Positions 8,404 through 20,614 are shown, numbered from the stretch's first letter. The stretch: 64,000 nt of DNA from Isoetes taiwanensis (GCA_021234155.1 JAJEKV010000090.1:3785319-3849318), one strand, 5' to 3'. The notes: generated by a model from the letters alone, not told the origin. Made by a program: numbers and translations.

Positions 8404-8890
8404 CTAGTATGGAACTGTGGACTTTACCCCAAGGGCTCGTGCCAAGAAGGCTTTCTGCACCTGCTCGAGGTCATTCCAGGTGTTGAGGGATATCACCGGA
8501 CCCCATACTTCTGCCCCATATAAAAGGACCGGCTCGACCAATGCCCGAAATAAGTGTGACTGGTGGCCCCAGGCATACAACTCTGCCTTGTGGCTGTTAT
8601 TCTGCATGGCATAGAGTGCTTTCCAACCTGCCGTGACCCGCAACCTGATGGCAGCATCCCAATGGGTGGTAGTAGAGAACTCGATCCCCAAGTGCTTGTA
8701 GGTCGGAGCCACCTCTATATCCTGTCCCTGGTAAGTGAATGAGGGAAGCCTTGGCTGACGGGATGATGGGACTAGCAACACCCTAGTTTTGGCCAAGTTA
8801 ACTCGCATGCCGGTGAATCGGCAAAAAGTGTCGAGAGCATCCAGGTGACGTTGCATGTCCTCTGGAGTATAGGCCAGGAGGTTGACATCG
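8404..8890 (-). pseudogene. LINE reverse transcriptase fragment
   Basis: It begins in the catalytic ADDVNLLAY motif (RT motif C) and runs through the thumb to the VLLYGAEVWG motif typical of plant LINE ORF2. The N-terminal half of the RT is missing here; a fragment of a similar RT N-terminal half lies at 14790-15455 on the same strand. The continuation is frameshifted into 8358-7795. Confidence 0.8.
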
Positions 8891-8913
8891 TCAGCATCCA
8901 GGTGACGTTGCAT

Positions 8914-9513
8914 TAGAAGAAACATAAAGAATTCATATATTGTTAACCTAAAATCAAAATAACATAAAATAAAACAAAATATTAACGTTGACAAGACCTC
9001 ATATACAAATATCTATAAAGACATGGCATATTGATAGCCCTATATAAAACTGTGGCGTCTGTCTGTCTGCCCGATCGACGGCCGAGATTGTCCCAATGTC
9101 CCTCCACACCGATCGACGGCCCATATTTATTTGTTTGACCCTTCGCCCCATTGGACGGCTTAGATTGCGCCATGCAACATGTTAGCATCCGTGTCTCTCC
9201 AAAAGGGTGCCAAAAGTGGGATGTCACATAATATAGTAATTTTCTTCCCGCTTGCTTTGCAAAGGGCGCTCCAGTTAGAAGCTTTCGGCATGTCTAGAAA
9301 GGCGACTCTTTACTTTTTGTATTTCACTTCAGAAAATTTCAACATTGTCTGTATGGGCAAGCTCGGATTTCTTTGTGCAGTAAGTGAGGTTAAGACGGAG
9401 CAATGCCACACCATATCGTGAGAGCTTATTCGCATGAGAAGAGTTTGTGGCTATTTTTTCTCTGATGCTCAGAGTCTGAATTAGCAAAAGCACCAAAAAA
9501 CATCTTTTGGATG
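8914..9513. other. Stretch without recognisable gene
   Basis: Non-coding sequence between the LINE truncation point and an LTR start. I see nothing supportable in it. Confidence 0.4.
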
Positions 9514-10888
9514 TGTGACGTTCCAGCACAGTATACGGTCCCAGGACGCACACTGTACTGCCCCGTCACGCGTACACGCCACCCCGACTGACGTGTACAC
9601 CGACGTGTAGCCAAGTGGGTAGCCCTAGGGGGCAACTTACTAGGTATGTGCATTTATTATTAATGTGCACATTTACCAATGTGCACATTAATGTGGGCAC
9701 ACCTTTCCATGTGGGCACATTTTGCCACCTAGCCATTAAAGGCAAGTGGGCCCATTCCCAATTATCCCACATGCTTAAAGGGATAATTGGAAACCCTAGC
9801 CCTAAACCCTTGTCTATTTAGGTTAGGAAAACCCTAACTTGCTATTTTCATCCATAGGGTTTTAGAGCTCTGTTTTGGCTGCCCCAGGAGCCAAAACTGC
9901 CTCCCAGAAACTGTGCAAGCGAATTGCACCATTAGTTCTCCTTGATTCGGGCAATTCAGCAGGATGGTGGAACTCAGGTCAGGAGGAGCCACTCAAGGAT
10001 CAGGTATGTAGTCGAATTAATAGTCTAAACCTTCTTCCAGTCCTTATATCAGTAGGTTTAGCCTATTACCTCGCCCTTAGCAACTATCTAGACCTCTAGA
10101 TACCAGACTCTAACTAAAGAACCTAATTCTATGACATAGATTAGATCTAGTTCTTTAGCTCTCTGTGTTGTATATGGATGATGTATATCTGTGAACTCCT
10201 TGTATTGGGAAGGGGGGTAGAGACCTCAAGCTTGGTAGTAGATGCTCCTAGATTAGCCTCTTTAGCACACTGTAGATTCGGCCTGTGTACAAGAACCACA
10301 CCTGGTTGTGGGTGAAGGGGCCAGACTGGCTAAGAAGGGGGTTCGTGTCCTGACTCTTGAACGATCCCTCTGGTGTGTAAGGCCTACCAGGGATCATTGT
10401 GACTAGGTCTAATGGCTTACCACTGAGTGCGGGTAAGGCATGGACTCGACACCCGTGAAGTGGTGTACACTTTCCAGTGGGTTCAGTCGAAGACAGGCAG
10501 TGGCCCTCTAGTCACCTTGAGTCAGCATGTAGATCTCTGGAGGGAGTGATACCTTCCTGCCCCATCGGAACTGGGAGGATGAGACCCAGGAATAGCCCCT
10601 TTGGCTATGCATCCGGCGGGCTACAGTCGGGTCCCGACACTTTCCAGCCTACTCTGTAAAGTGTGCACAGGAGGGGCGGATGGAGTGGACAACCCTATGC
10701 TATGTTCTTATGCCAGCCAAATCCATTGCCATGAATTCTGTCTGCAATGAACTCTGGAGGCCCAAGCCGTCAGTCATCCCTTTGAGTCTGAGCCTTGGGT
10801 AGGACCCCTATGTATGATGCTGATCATTGTCTATGCAGATGTTGATGCACCACCCTTCGAGGTGGATATATGATTATGTTGTAACCTG
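9514..10888 (+). repeat. Plus-sense LTR (truncated) of a relative of the H3-carrying retroelement
   Basis: It starts TGTGACGTTCCAG, the reverse complement of the terminus of the complete LTRs. Shared blocks in the same order include CTTGTATTGGGAAGGGGGGT with GTAGAGACCT near 10198, and CACCCTTCGAGGTGG near 10850. The sequence is otherwise diverged. It ends without the CGTCACA terminus or a PBS, so it is a truncated solo LTR. The segment GTCAGTCATCC...TTTGAGTCTGAG near 10768 recurs near 60.57 kb. Confidence 0.7.
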
Positions 10889-10996
10889 CTGTTGAAGTTC
10901 AAGTTGAGGAAAAGGCTTGTTCTTTGGTAGGTACGTGTTTCTTTTTTTGTCTTGCTTTCAAAACATTAGAATAAAGCACTTTCTTGTCTTCAGAGA

Positions 10997-12625
10997 CTTG
11001 CGACGATTCAAAGGAGCTAGATGATGTTGAAGAAGCCTTGGAGATTGCAGTCAAGGCAACAACTAAATTTATGGTCAAAGCTGATGCCAAAACAGCTGGA
11101 AAAAAGAGAGTGCAAACCAGAGCAGGGACATCCGCTGCAAAACCGTAATTGCTAGCTTATATTTACTTACTTATACTTCAGTAGCTTATTATATTTTACT
11201 CGTTTTGCAGGTCTAAATCACTGGAAACAGAGATTGGAAGGTATCAATTTATGCTTTATTGTCACGGATCAATTGTTAATATGACACTAACATCTTGGAT
11301 CTAACAAAAGAAATGATGAGAAGGATAAACTTATGGAATTCACGCCATTCAAGAACTGTCCGTCAGCTGAAATGAAAGTGGTTGCATCTGACATAGCAAT
11401 TTTATGTGCAACTAACTCTAAAATGAGTAGCCGCTTAGTGGATCTTTATGGCAGGTAATAACCTGGTTGTAACCGAGCTGTATTTGTTGCTATTCCTTGT
11501 CTCTAATGTTAATCTTAATCTAATCCAGGTGCTTGTATGAGACATTGCCTTTCGAGTGGAAGAGCAAAATCTTTTTGTATCCTGCTTACAACTATATAAG
11601 GTTTAGAGAAGCTACCAGCAGCAAAAGAAAGGGTGAATCAGCTGAAGGATCACTGAATGTCATTGAAATAGTGAAATCAGGGATGAAGGGGATTGTGGTA
11701 GCTAAATGCCATCATATCCTTGCACCTATCCTTGAGAATGACCATTTTATGCTGGCTGTTTTTACGCTCGCACCATCTGATTCCAAGATCCTACCTGCAC
11801 TAGGAATTCACGTCTTGAATCCTCTTACAGGTTATGGGACGAACGAGAAAGCAATCAAAGGGTATGTAATACTTTAAGTTGTTTCGCTAATTCGGTCTAC
11901 TAAATTTCGTGATATGTAGGCTGCACACACAAATGTTAACCACATCGATCGGTCAAGTATCTAGAGGCGTCGATTTCATGAAGAGAAATAATGTTAATCG
12001 GATTCAGCAAGTAGAGGTGCCACAGTTGAAGCTCTTGTCTCTGGTAGAGATATGGAAGTAAGTTGTATGCCTAATCGCCACTATCGTCTTATAAATCATG
12101 AAATATTTTGAAGATCAAGTACAGAGCGGCGAATGGGACGAAGCGGAGCGATATCTTTCTGATATCCAAGAGCAAATAATTTTACAAAAGCGTAAAATAT
12201 TTTTGTAAAGATATTTATGCAGATATAGCATTTTTTTTCCCTTCTATTCAAGTGGCGGTTGTAAAACCTGCAGGCAAGATTGAGCCCGAGCTGTTGAAAT
12301 ACTTGTGAAAGATCTTAAGGTGTTTGCATCTTTCAACGAAGAGCTATACAAGGAAATAACGCAGCTTCTGACACTAGAGAACTTCAGGTCTATAAATAAA
12401 CCAAGGAACCACGCTATTGATGCGGAAACCCGTGTTTGACATTGTGATTTACACATATTATGAATCTTCAGGGAAAACGAGCAGTTATCGAAGTACGTGG
12501 ATACCAAATCCGCACGAAATATAATGCTATTGGAGTTAAAAAAGCTCATTGAAGCAAATCCCCTGTTCCGGGATAAGCTTCAATTTCTAGTTCTCAAGGC
12601 CTCAAGACTTCGGACTCTTATTAAA
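10997..12625 (+). pseudogene. Multi-exon gene remnant with an Ulp1/C48 (SUMO protease)-like domain
   Basis: Several short coding blocks are bounded by GT/AG sites: about 10997-11145 (acidic, ELDDVEEALEIAVKATT), 11300-11456 (FTPFKNCPSAEMKVVASDIA), 11529-11861 (ETLPFEWKSKIFLYPAYNYI, then HHILAPILENDHFMLAVF), 11921-12059, 12310-12386 and 12472-12630. The ILAPI-x(3)-DHFML block resembles the catalytic-His region of C48 peptidases; the usual following D is replaced (VLNPL) and no QxxxDCG motif is visible, so it is probably inactive. Such domains occur in host Ulp genes and in some Mutator/CACTA transposons. No transposase or TIR was found. The identification is moderate. Confidence 0.4.
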
Positions 12626-12639
12626 CAGAGGTGATTTCT

Positions 12640-13640
12640 TGCCCTTCCTATTGTGGGGAGGGGAGGCCTTTGCTTTCTCGACTCTATATAATGCTTATAA
12701 TGTTTTGGTAGTCGGAATGATGTTTTACAACATTATTACTGTCTGCAGTTTGAATTGGCAGCATCAGCTTTGCAAAAATCCAAGAGCGAATCCTGACATC
12801 AAAACTCTCTTCGTTGACCATACTTGTGGTCCATCCTGTACTCCAAGTAACCTGATTTTGGGGCGGCTAGGGCGACGACGTCCTCTTTTTTAGGTTTTTA
12901 GCCACAGCGGCCTAGAGTAGGTTGTGAAAATATTTTGAATGGATAAGATTCCTTTCCCTTTTTTCCTATCTTCTTATGTAGCAATCACATGGGTAAGTTT
13001 TTTTGCGGGGGCTGAAGCCCTGCTGACCCGCACTGAACTCCTAAACCCCGCAGCCATTCACATGCTGCTGACCTCTTTTGTGTGAAAATTTTTCTGTCTG
13101 GTCTGCTGAATCCACGCGACGTGTTAAGCACTGCCTCATCGGGGCACAAATTTCCGACTCAACTCTCGCGCCATGAGCGGCGCGATGCTGAATAAAATTT
13201 TATAAGCTGCTGATGAACGGCCCAGCGCTGTTTCAGCGCTGGAAAAAAACTTCTTCATGTGAACGGCCCATTACTATCTCCACAATTTCTTCTCAGTATC
13301 GTCCAACTCTGGAAATAAATATCTCCAATTTAAATTTTGCCCTACATTTAAATTGTTTGAACTGGCATGCTGCTTAATGATCTCTCGATTATTATTAGAT
13401 GTGTCAGATTCTTTGTGGAATTGGAGGTTGGGACTATTGCGACATGGCACGTTTCATCTCGTTAGCCATTGCCATAGTTAATTGACTATATACGTTGCTA
13501 TCAACCAGCAAAATTGTTGAGAAGGATTAGAAGCAAAACCAAAGTGATTACACAATAGCTCTTGAAAGCTCTTGAGAGAACTCAAGCATAAATATTTCTC
13601 TTCGACATTCAATCTAACATCAATGTGCTGTATGTTGGAA
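12640..13640. other. Stretch without recognisable gene
   Basis: AT-rich with a GC-rich island near 13000-13200. No credible coding region or terminal repeat was recognised. Confidence 0.4.
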
Positions 13641-13650
13641 AATTTTCACT

Positions 13651-13829
13651 AGGTTCATGTCATGACAAAGACATGACATGGTCAGATTACTTGGGTTCGA
13701 AGGTGACACCAGGTCGGGAAAGAGAAATGTTTGCGGCGGTCAACTGGGTTCATGTCATGACAAAGGCATGGGCAGATTACTTGGGTTCGAAGGTGACACC
13801 AGTTGGGAAAGAGAAATGTTCGCGGCGGC
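13651..13829. repeat. Direct duplication (two units of about 85-90 bp)
   Basis: Two adjacent units share GTTCATGTCATGACAAAG, GATTACTTGGGTTCGAAGG and TGACACCAG...GGGAAAGAG. The second unit ends in the GC-rich hairpin at 13820. Confidence 0.8.
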
Positions 13830-13843
13830 CTTGGCCGCCGCGA
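13820..13843. repeat. GC-rich hairpin, copy 1 of 3
   Basis: Perfect 11-nt arms TCGCGGCGGCC / GGCCGCCGCGA around a 2-nt spacer. The same 24-mer, with the same flanks (TACAAGAAATTTA on one side, AACATTTCTC on the other), recurs at 29432 and 44222 in inverse orientation. Confidence 0.85.
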
Positions 13844-13849
13844 TAAATT

Positions 13850-14780
13850 TCTTGTAAAATATAAATAGAGTATCTTAACATATGAACAAAGAGGTTTCTT
13901 AGCCTGCAAGGCCAAAATGTGCAAAAAGAAAGTCTGAAAGACAACACCAAAGCATGTGCAAGAACAGGAAAGTATTCGGCCCTCCACAAACCTGCATAAG
14001 TAAAAGAACTGGCTGTGTTCGTCCTTGCATCAAGAAAATATTCATCCTTTCCATCATCTAGCTCGCTTCCAGCATCTGTCTCGCTTCGATACTCTGAAGC
14101 TTGAGCACTGCCCTTGCCACCCTAGCCTACATCAAAACGCCTAAAGCAACTCCAAAATAGAAATCTGTCCAAAATATAAAATTGCCATGTTGTATTTTGC
14201 CCTCATCTACTTGCCTAATTTAACAAGTAACACTAAAAAAGGCAATGCCGTGTGCTGGGGTTAAACTAGCCCATCCACCGTCATTTTTCTACCATTTTTT
14301 ATACGAATACAACACTTTAACCATGAACAATCTTATGTTATCTGGTACCTTTTCCACAATTGCAGAACCTTATTGTTCAATACATAATGGTCTTTCTTAA
14401 ATTACGTACAATATGACAACTATGCATAAACTTTGTACAATTCGTTTCGTATTGAGGGAGGGTATTTTTGCAAAGGTTAGAATTAAGATTCTTGTATTGT
14501 ATTGTATTCAAAGCTGTATATTTAAGGCTTGCTAGTTTTAGGAATCTTCTTTCTATGTTTTAATACTTTGAATGGTTTTTATTCCATTGGTAAAAAGAAA
14601 GAAACAATTTTGGATTCCCAACATTTGAGGGCATGGATAAGATCACATACTCATTTCTTTACTTGGATGCCGAAAGTTGGGCATACCGCTACAGAGACAT
14701 GGCCGATGAGACCAAGATAATTTTAGCCCTTGCAAATAATTGCCGAATATCTCAAAATAAATTTTCTCATTGCAAATCAT
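13850..14780. other. Stretch without recognisable gene
   Basis: AT-rich DNA with a short TGTATTG repeat near 14493. Nothing coding is supported. Confidence 0.4.
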
Positions 14781-14789
14781 GAAAACAAT

Positions 14790-15455
14790 TGAGGTTTTTG
14801 CCATAGCAGGCTGATTTCTGACAGATGTGATACGGCCTGAGCATGCCTCGTATAGCCAGCCTGTATATTGCATTCTACAAGTCAAGGGGGGTCCCCAGGT
14901 ACTGCAATCTGTCCCATAACTTGTCCCGGGGCACTATCTCAAAAGCTTTGGCAAAATCCACGAAACAACAGTACAGGTTTTGTCGGTGATTCCTGCTATC
15001 CTCAATCAGTGTGCGCAGAGTGAAGATATAATCAATGGTGGAATGCCTGGGCCGAAAGCCTGCTTGTGTGAGAGCTCGCACATCTGCCTTCTCTGCCCAT
15101 ATTGTCAGTCGCTGCTCAAGGATGCTAGCCAACAGTTTTGCAAAGAGAGAGCTAACCATAATAGTACGATAGTTGGCTGGGCATTGAGGGTCCCCTGCCT
15201 TGTATATGGGCACAACTCTACTAGTGGTCCACTACGGAGGGAAGCCTTCTTGCAATGCTTTATTGAATAATGCCATGAGGACAGGCACCAGTGGAGGTCC
15301 AGCCCATTTCAGAAGTTCCGCCTGCATGCCATCTAAATCTGTTGCCTTCTCATTAGCTAGGCGTTGCAGGCCCATGATGATATCCCCCTTTGTGATGACC
15401 AGAGCCATGCCTGTCTGTGGAGGGACTGGTGCCCGGCTCCCCAGCGGGTCGTATT
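14790..15455 (-). pseudogene. LINE reverse transcriptase, N-terminal half (fragment)
   Basis: The minus strand reads ITKGDIIMGLQRLANEKATD then, after one stop, IYKAGDPQCPANYRTI, TQAGFRPRHSTIDYIFTLRT and the RT motif A FVDFAKAFEIVPRDKLWD. Motifs B and C are missing. The coding sense ends near 14870 with a stop, and weak continuation is seen to about 14790. The LINE family appears similar to that at 7505-8913. Confidence 0.75.
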
Positions 15456-15469
15456 ATTTGCTTTTATTG

Positions 15470-16250
15470 TAAAATAAATCATTTATAAGCAGACAGCTCT
15501 CTCAGCTTAGCAGTATTTGTTCAATATGGTGGAAACATTAGTTGTATTTATTAGTATTAACGAGATGGTGAAGCATTTGGTGAGATCTCAATCATAGTAA
15601 AAAGATGGTCAAGCATTTGGTGAAATCTCATTTGGGCATTTCTTCCTTGTAAGAATAATCTTTTCACTTATTCAGAATTATCTTAACTCTTGTTATAGTT
15701 TACTTTTGAAGGGGCATGCATGGACTCGGACATTCCTTGCTGGCAACTACCATATAAATCTTTGCAATACATTTATCCTACAACGACCTAGTTTACAGCA
15801 ACACACCTCCACATGCTTTGCATATTCTGGCCAAAAGTAGCACGTGGGCCTCTTATGGGAAGAGCATAAACTTGTGGAGTGGGTTTATGAACTAAGTATT
15901 TTTCAATGTTAATAAATGGTTAATTCCACATTTCACATTATATTTGTTGTACCATTATATTTGTTGTGCTCCTTATTTCATACTTCGAATTTGCAAGCAT
16001 GATCCTGATCATGATCAGTGTTAAGCTTCCTGATCATCAGAAAGATTCAAGCTAAACCTTCAGGATCATCATTCTCGACGGAAGATTTGCTGAAAAATGC
16101 CTTCACCGAATTCAATATGAAACTCGCATGCTGGAATCGAAACTTTTCCAAAGAAAACTTTGTTTTAGCCTAAAATACAAACAGGGACAAGACCCAGTGC
16201 AAGACCCCAACAATAGATCTTCCATAGCTAGTGTAAACCCTCGGACCTGG
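15470..16250. other. Stretch without recognisable gene
   Basis: AT-rich. A short inverted run of TGATCATGATCA and TGATCATCAG lies near 16005-16070. Nothing coding is supported. Confidence 0.4.
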
Positions 16251-16253
16251 GTG

Positions 16254-16353
16254 TTATGGTGTAGATAATGACCTAGCCCTCGGGCATTACACATATGGCC
16301 CTCAATTTTTTTTTCGGTAATGCCCTCTGGCCAGGGCCTTATCTACACCATAA
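16254..16353. repeat. Foldback/MITE-like inverted repeat
   Basis: Arms of about 37 nt (TTATGGTGTAGATAA..., and its reverse complement TTATCTACACCATAA) at 16254-16290 and 16317-16353 enclose a 26-nt spacer, with several mismatches in the centre of the arms. Confidence 0.75.
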
Positions 16354-16696
16354 TCAGCAGACCTAAGACATAAAAGAAAAAGGTCACGAAGATATATAAT
16401 AAACAATTATAACTACTTTATGTATACATTCAGAATCAGGAATGCAATAAGCATTGTCAGGTTCTTGCAGAATCTAACATTCCCTGAGATACCCCAAAAA
16501 GCCTGAGAAAAGCCCAAAAATGGATCACCAATTCCTGGCTCTGCTTGTTCATGGAACCCTTTTGCTATTTCTGGCAAAAAACTTGCTCGGTTTTCTTGCG
16601 GATTCTGTCATAGGAATGATGGCAGAATAGGGGTTTTATGGCTCGCATTTCCAGCCCTCTGTGCTTTCCAGAGCACTCCAATCACGTAAAAACAAG

Positions 16697-17336
16697 GTAG
16701 CAAGGATTCAGCCTGTTCGCCAATCACCATGTGCCACGTGGAGCATTTTCTTTTAAAGAATGTTAAGCTTTTTTGAACCCACAAACGAGAAATTTTTTTA
16801 CTCTGCGTTCTTTGATTCAACCCAGCATTCCAGCTTTTTAACCCAACATTCTATTGTTTTAATCCAGCATTCCAACGATTCTTACCTTGCTGAATCCTTG
16901 CTACCCTATTTTCACGTATACAAGAATGCTCCTCTGCCTTGAATTCCGGCGAGGAAGGCTGGCCGACGCGCGAAGCGCGGAGGCCTGCCTGACTCGCCGG
17001 AATTCAAGGCAGAGGAGCATTCTTGAAACGTGAAAGCAGGGTGGCCGTAGATTCGGCGCCACGTGTCGCACATCCAGCGGCTGTAGTAAAGAATGTCAAG
17101 TGAAAATGAGAATGTCGTGCAGAATCGCGGGCGAAAATAGAGGACGACATTCTTGAAAAGAATTGCTGCCACGTGGCAAGGCGTGATTGGTTGTTCGAGC
17201 AGAATCTACGGCACCCTGCTTTCACGTTGCAGGAATGGCTCTGCGCCTTGAATTCCAGCGTGTCAGCAGTGCCTCCGCGCTGCCGCGCATCGGCACTTCT
17301 TCCACGCCCGGAATTCAAGGCGCAAAGCCATTCCTG
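16697..17336. repeat. Nested foldback cluster with three or more inverted repeats
   Basis: The perfect 33-nt arms at 16921-16953 and 16993-17025 contain CTCTGCCTTGAATTCCGGCG. A second hairpin has 27-nt arms with one mismatch at 17230-17256 and 17310-17336. GTAGCAAGGATTCAGC at about 16697 is inverted at about 16888, and ACGTGAAAGCAGGGTG at 17027 is inverted near 17212. The whole block can fold into a multi-branched structure. Confidence 0.85.
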
Positions 17337-17746
17337 TATACATAAAAATTGTATATGATACAGAGGGTGCAGCCATGCGGATAGCGCAGGGCCTTGCTTT
17401 GCACTTGATTTCTAGATCTACATCCATGTCTGTCACATGCTAGGAAACCACAGGTAGGAGAGGGTTTCCTGCAGGAAACCCTTGACTGCCCGTGGGTTTA
17501 TGCACGTGGCTCACAAGTAGGGGGGAATTTCATCGATGGGCTTGCAAGGGCGATTCAAGCTGATTCAATGTAGACTCAGGGGTTTTTTTGCAGATTCTTG
17601 TGATTTAAGATGATTCATTGTAGATTCAAGTTGGTTTTTTGCAGATTCTTGCAATTCAGGCTGATTTTTTGCCCTGTTTCCCGTTTTTTTCTCTGTTTCC
17701 TCTATACGGAAGCAGACACGAGTTAGTTCTAAGCCGATCCCCACAA

Positions 17747-17937
17747 AAGATGTATAGATCCACAACTTATCCATTCCGATGCCCCAATAGCTAGAAGAGC
17801 TCCAGATTTTGGAGCCATTCTTGCATCTAGAAAATTATACCTGCATAAAAGATGCCTAGATCCACAATTTATTCGTTCTGGTGCCCCAGTAGCTAGCAGA
17901 GCTCCAGATTCTGGAGCCATTCTTGCATCCAAAACAT
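17747..17937. repeat. Tandem duplication, about 100-bp unit
   Basis: Two adjacent units share GATGTATAGATCCACAA / GATGCCTAGATCCACAA, then GCCCCARTAGCTAG and GAGCTCCAGATT-TGGAGCC, ending TTGCATC. Confidence 0.8.
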
Positions 17938-17939
17938 TT

Positions 17940-19060
17940 TAGATGGAAGGGTAGCCATAGCCAAGAAGGTAATGCTAACTTGTAGAAACACATATTTTTC
18001 TTCTAGATGTGCCATAGCCGGCATGCTCAGAATTGAACTTCCTGTTTTATACCCTTAAATAACTCGCCTCAAAGCCGAAATAGACACTATAGCAGCTCGC
18101 CTGGAGGTTTGAAGGCTTCGTAAGAAAGAATGCAACCTCTTTCTGCTCTGGAGGTTTCTTGGCGGAGCAATGGCGGCGCCGCTTGAGCCTCCAATAACTT
18201 TGAATACCTAAACAAAACACACACCATAACCCACAGGAATTCCACCCACCTATAGATTACGAAAGTAAAGCATACCCTTTTTGTCAATCTTTTTTTGTTC
18301 TATACAGATTCTTGAGCCTGAACTTGAGATTCAAAGGAGGCAAACGTAGTTAGAACTCTGTTTGAAAGAGTCAAGCCAAGAAGAGGGGCAAGATTTTGAA
18401 GCCCACCCACTCCAGCAGGATGGAAACTCCAATCCATTCTCAACAAAAAGCATATCAAAATTATAGACAAAAGTTTGCTTATAGTTGAAATCAAGATGGA
18501 TATTGTAAACGGAACTTCACTGCCCTGTAAATGGAATTCTACTATCCTGTATGGAATAAAAATTGTACTAAGGCTTCTCATTCTGGATTTGAGTGCCAAT
18601 ATGTTCGTCAAACCAACATCTTTGTTCGCCCCTTTCTTGAGTATCACAGATCATCCATGGTCATGTTTCAACTAAATAAAATACACGGTGTTTTCGTGGA
18701 CTTAGCGAGTTTTTTCAGTGTTGTCATGTTAAAGCCAAAGCGAAGGAAAACACACATGGAGTTTTTCAGATTTCATGTTGGTTCAAACATGACAGTGGAT
18801 GATATTTAAGACGCTCGGCTCCCATGAAGTCGTGCCAATTTGCACGTCCCCCCCACCCTTCGACCAATGCGAGCTAAAGGGGCCCATACGTAGCATATAA
18901 ATGCGAGTACTTCAACATAGAACCAGTTCTGGCAGACATTGACTTGAATTAATTCCCTACTTAAAAGTAATCTTTATAGGAGGAAATGCTTGCTAGACCA
19001 GCCCCATGAATTAGTTTTCCCCTGTCCAGACATTACACAAATTTCAGTTCATGTCCTCTG
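17940..19060. other. Stretch without recognisable gene
   Basis: Mixed AT-rich DNA. Short open frames exist but none shows a recognisable domain. Confidence 0.4.
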
Positions 19061-19064
19061 AGCC

Positions 19065-19522
19065 CATAGAAGGAAGGAAGGAAGGTTCTTTTATCGTCCG
19101 CGGAGGCCAAGGTGTAGGGTCTCTCGAGCCACAACAATCCCTTGGATGAACAACCCAGAGCCAAAATGGCCTGCTGTGCTACTTGCCATAGTAGCAGAGT
19201 GAGATTTACGCATGGCCACTGTGCAGCAACAAAGCCAACACATTCTCGGATCTTCAACACAGGCATCGTCCGAAGATCTTATTGAGCCTATGGGCAAAAG
19301 GTGTTGTAAACACAATATCCTAGTATAACTTTTCCTTGAAGCTTTGTAAATCGGCCATTTATAAAGGTATTTGTGCAAAGTTTCCCCCGTCGAATACCCT
19401 AGGCCTTGAGGGCAAGGTCTGTTAAAGTGGGCCCGGGAGATGGGGGGTTTTGTTACGTGTATTAGATACAAGTTATACCTAGCAGACACTCGTATGTCAG
19501 AGTAGTTGATTGGGTACAACAA
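19065..19522 (-). mobile_element. Probable LINE 3' end fragment
   Basis: The minus strand ends GGACGATAAAAGAACC followed by a (TTCC)n tail, paralleling the 3' end at 7535 (GGACGCTAAAAATC then (TATTC)n). Both have a frame ending in GLRGR just before the tail. The upstream coding sense is too decayed to name a domain. Confidence 0.45.
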
Positions 19523-19529
19523 GGTTGGT

Positions 19530-20230
19530 CGAGGACAACCATAGCAACATGTACTGCCAAAAAGGGCAGTGGAGAAGAAGATTTATTTGATAAGAAAGTT
19601 TCGTACGTTAAAATAAATTAAACAAATTAAGTGGTTGTTAACTAGAGATATGACGTTATTATAGCACAACTAGTTGACTGCAGTGCCACTGGATATTAGT
19701 GTGATATATACGAGACCATAGATCTCGAGAACCGACACACCAGCTTGCTACCAAGATGGTGGTCCCTTGGGTTGGATTCTAGAAAATGGATCCAAGACTA
19801 CACCACGCAGGGTATGCTAAGCCAAGAACAAATTGCGCAAGTCATAAGCATTTTAAGATCATATTGTGAGCACGATCTAAAATAAACAAGGTTTAAAATG
19901 AAACACACTTATTTAAGAAGTGCGTTTGAAAGATTCCTTTGAAAATTTTGGAAAGTTCAAAAAAGAGACGAAATAGGGAGCAGGAAAGACTGTTGAACAC
20001 TTAGTGTTTAGAATACCACATAAAAAGTAACACTTCTACAGCTATGTGATTAAAAGAAAAAATAAAAAAAAAGAAAAAAAGACAATTTTAAGGTAGTTAA
20101 CTCTAACATTGGAGAAGCAAACACAAAGTTGCATCATAATTTGTAAAGGCCTTAAAAGTGCAATTTATGAAAATAGAAGAATACAATATGTAGAAAATAA
20201 ATGGTAGTTGCTATAATTAAGCATTGCTGG
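19530..20230. other. Stretch without recognisable gene
   Basis: AT-rich non-coding DNA; nothing supportable apart from the flanking repeats. Confidence 0.4.
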
Positions 20231-20235
20231 AGACA

Positions 20236-20368
20236 GAATACAATACAATACAATACAATACAATACAATACAATACAATACAATACAATACAATACAATA
20301 CAATACAATACAATACATTACAGTACAATACAATACAATACAATACAATACAATACAATACAATACAT
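20236..20368. repeat. (AATAC)n microsatellite
   Basis: About 26 pentanucleotide units ACAAT/ATACA with one interrupted stretch (CATTACAGTACA). Open frames across it are artefacts. Confidence 0.95.
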
Positions 20369-20413
20369 GTTATACAAAGGTCTTAAAATATATAGAGCTT
20401 TCCTCGTATGAAT

Positions 20414-20614
20414 CTATACCGACATTTTAAAATTGAAACCTGTCGATATAAATTTAAGCGGGGGTTCTTCCCAGTCCACAGGGCTCTCATCTCCCTTTGG
20501 GTCTGTTTCTTGAGATGCCACAAAGCCAGAGACACCTGCTTTTGATTCTAAGGGTACTGGAACAGGCTGCTTGGCGGGCTCTAGCTCAACTGGTTCGAGA
20601 TCTACGAACTCCAC
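20414..20614 (-). other. Acidic/proline-rich open frame just after the methyltransferase exon
   Basis: The minus-strand frame reads EFVDLEPVELEPAKQPVPVP and lies about 30 bp past the methyltransferase stop. It may be a 3' continuation lost to a stop or simply 3' UTR. No domain is recognised. Confidence 0.3.

Larger units (their letters stand above)
7505..8913 (-). mobile_element. LINE 3' half (reverse transcriptase C-terminus and tail), 5'-truncated
   Basis: The minus strand encodes RT thumb and C-terminal sequence in two frames: 8890-8404 (DDVNLLAYTPEDMQRHLDAL, FTGMRVNLAKTRVLLVPS, VLLYGAEVWGP) and 8358-7795 (ERHIIYLQKVVAMGD). The 3' end is a (TATTC)n tail at 7505-7535. The start lies at the YADD region, so the element is 5'-truncated. 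A frameshift near 8400 shows it is dead. Confidence 0.8.

Noticed and set aside
20152-20430. Open frames of Ile/Gln/Tyr or Cys/Ile/Val/Leu repeats
   Set aside because: They are translations of the AATAC microsatellite.
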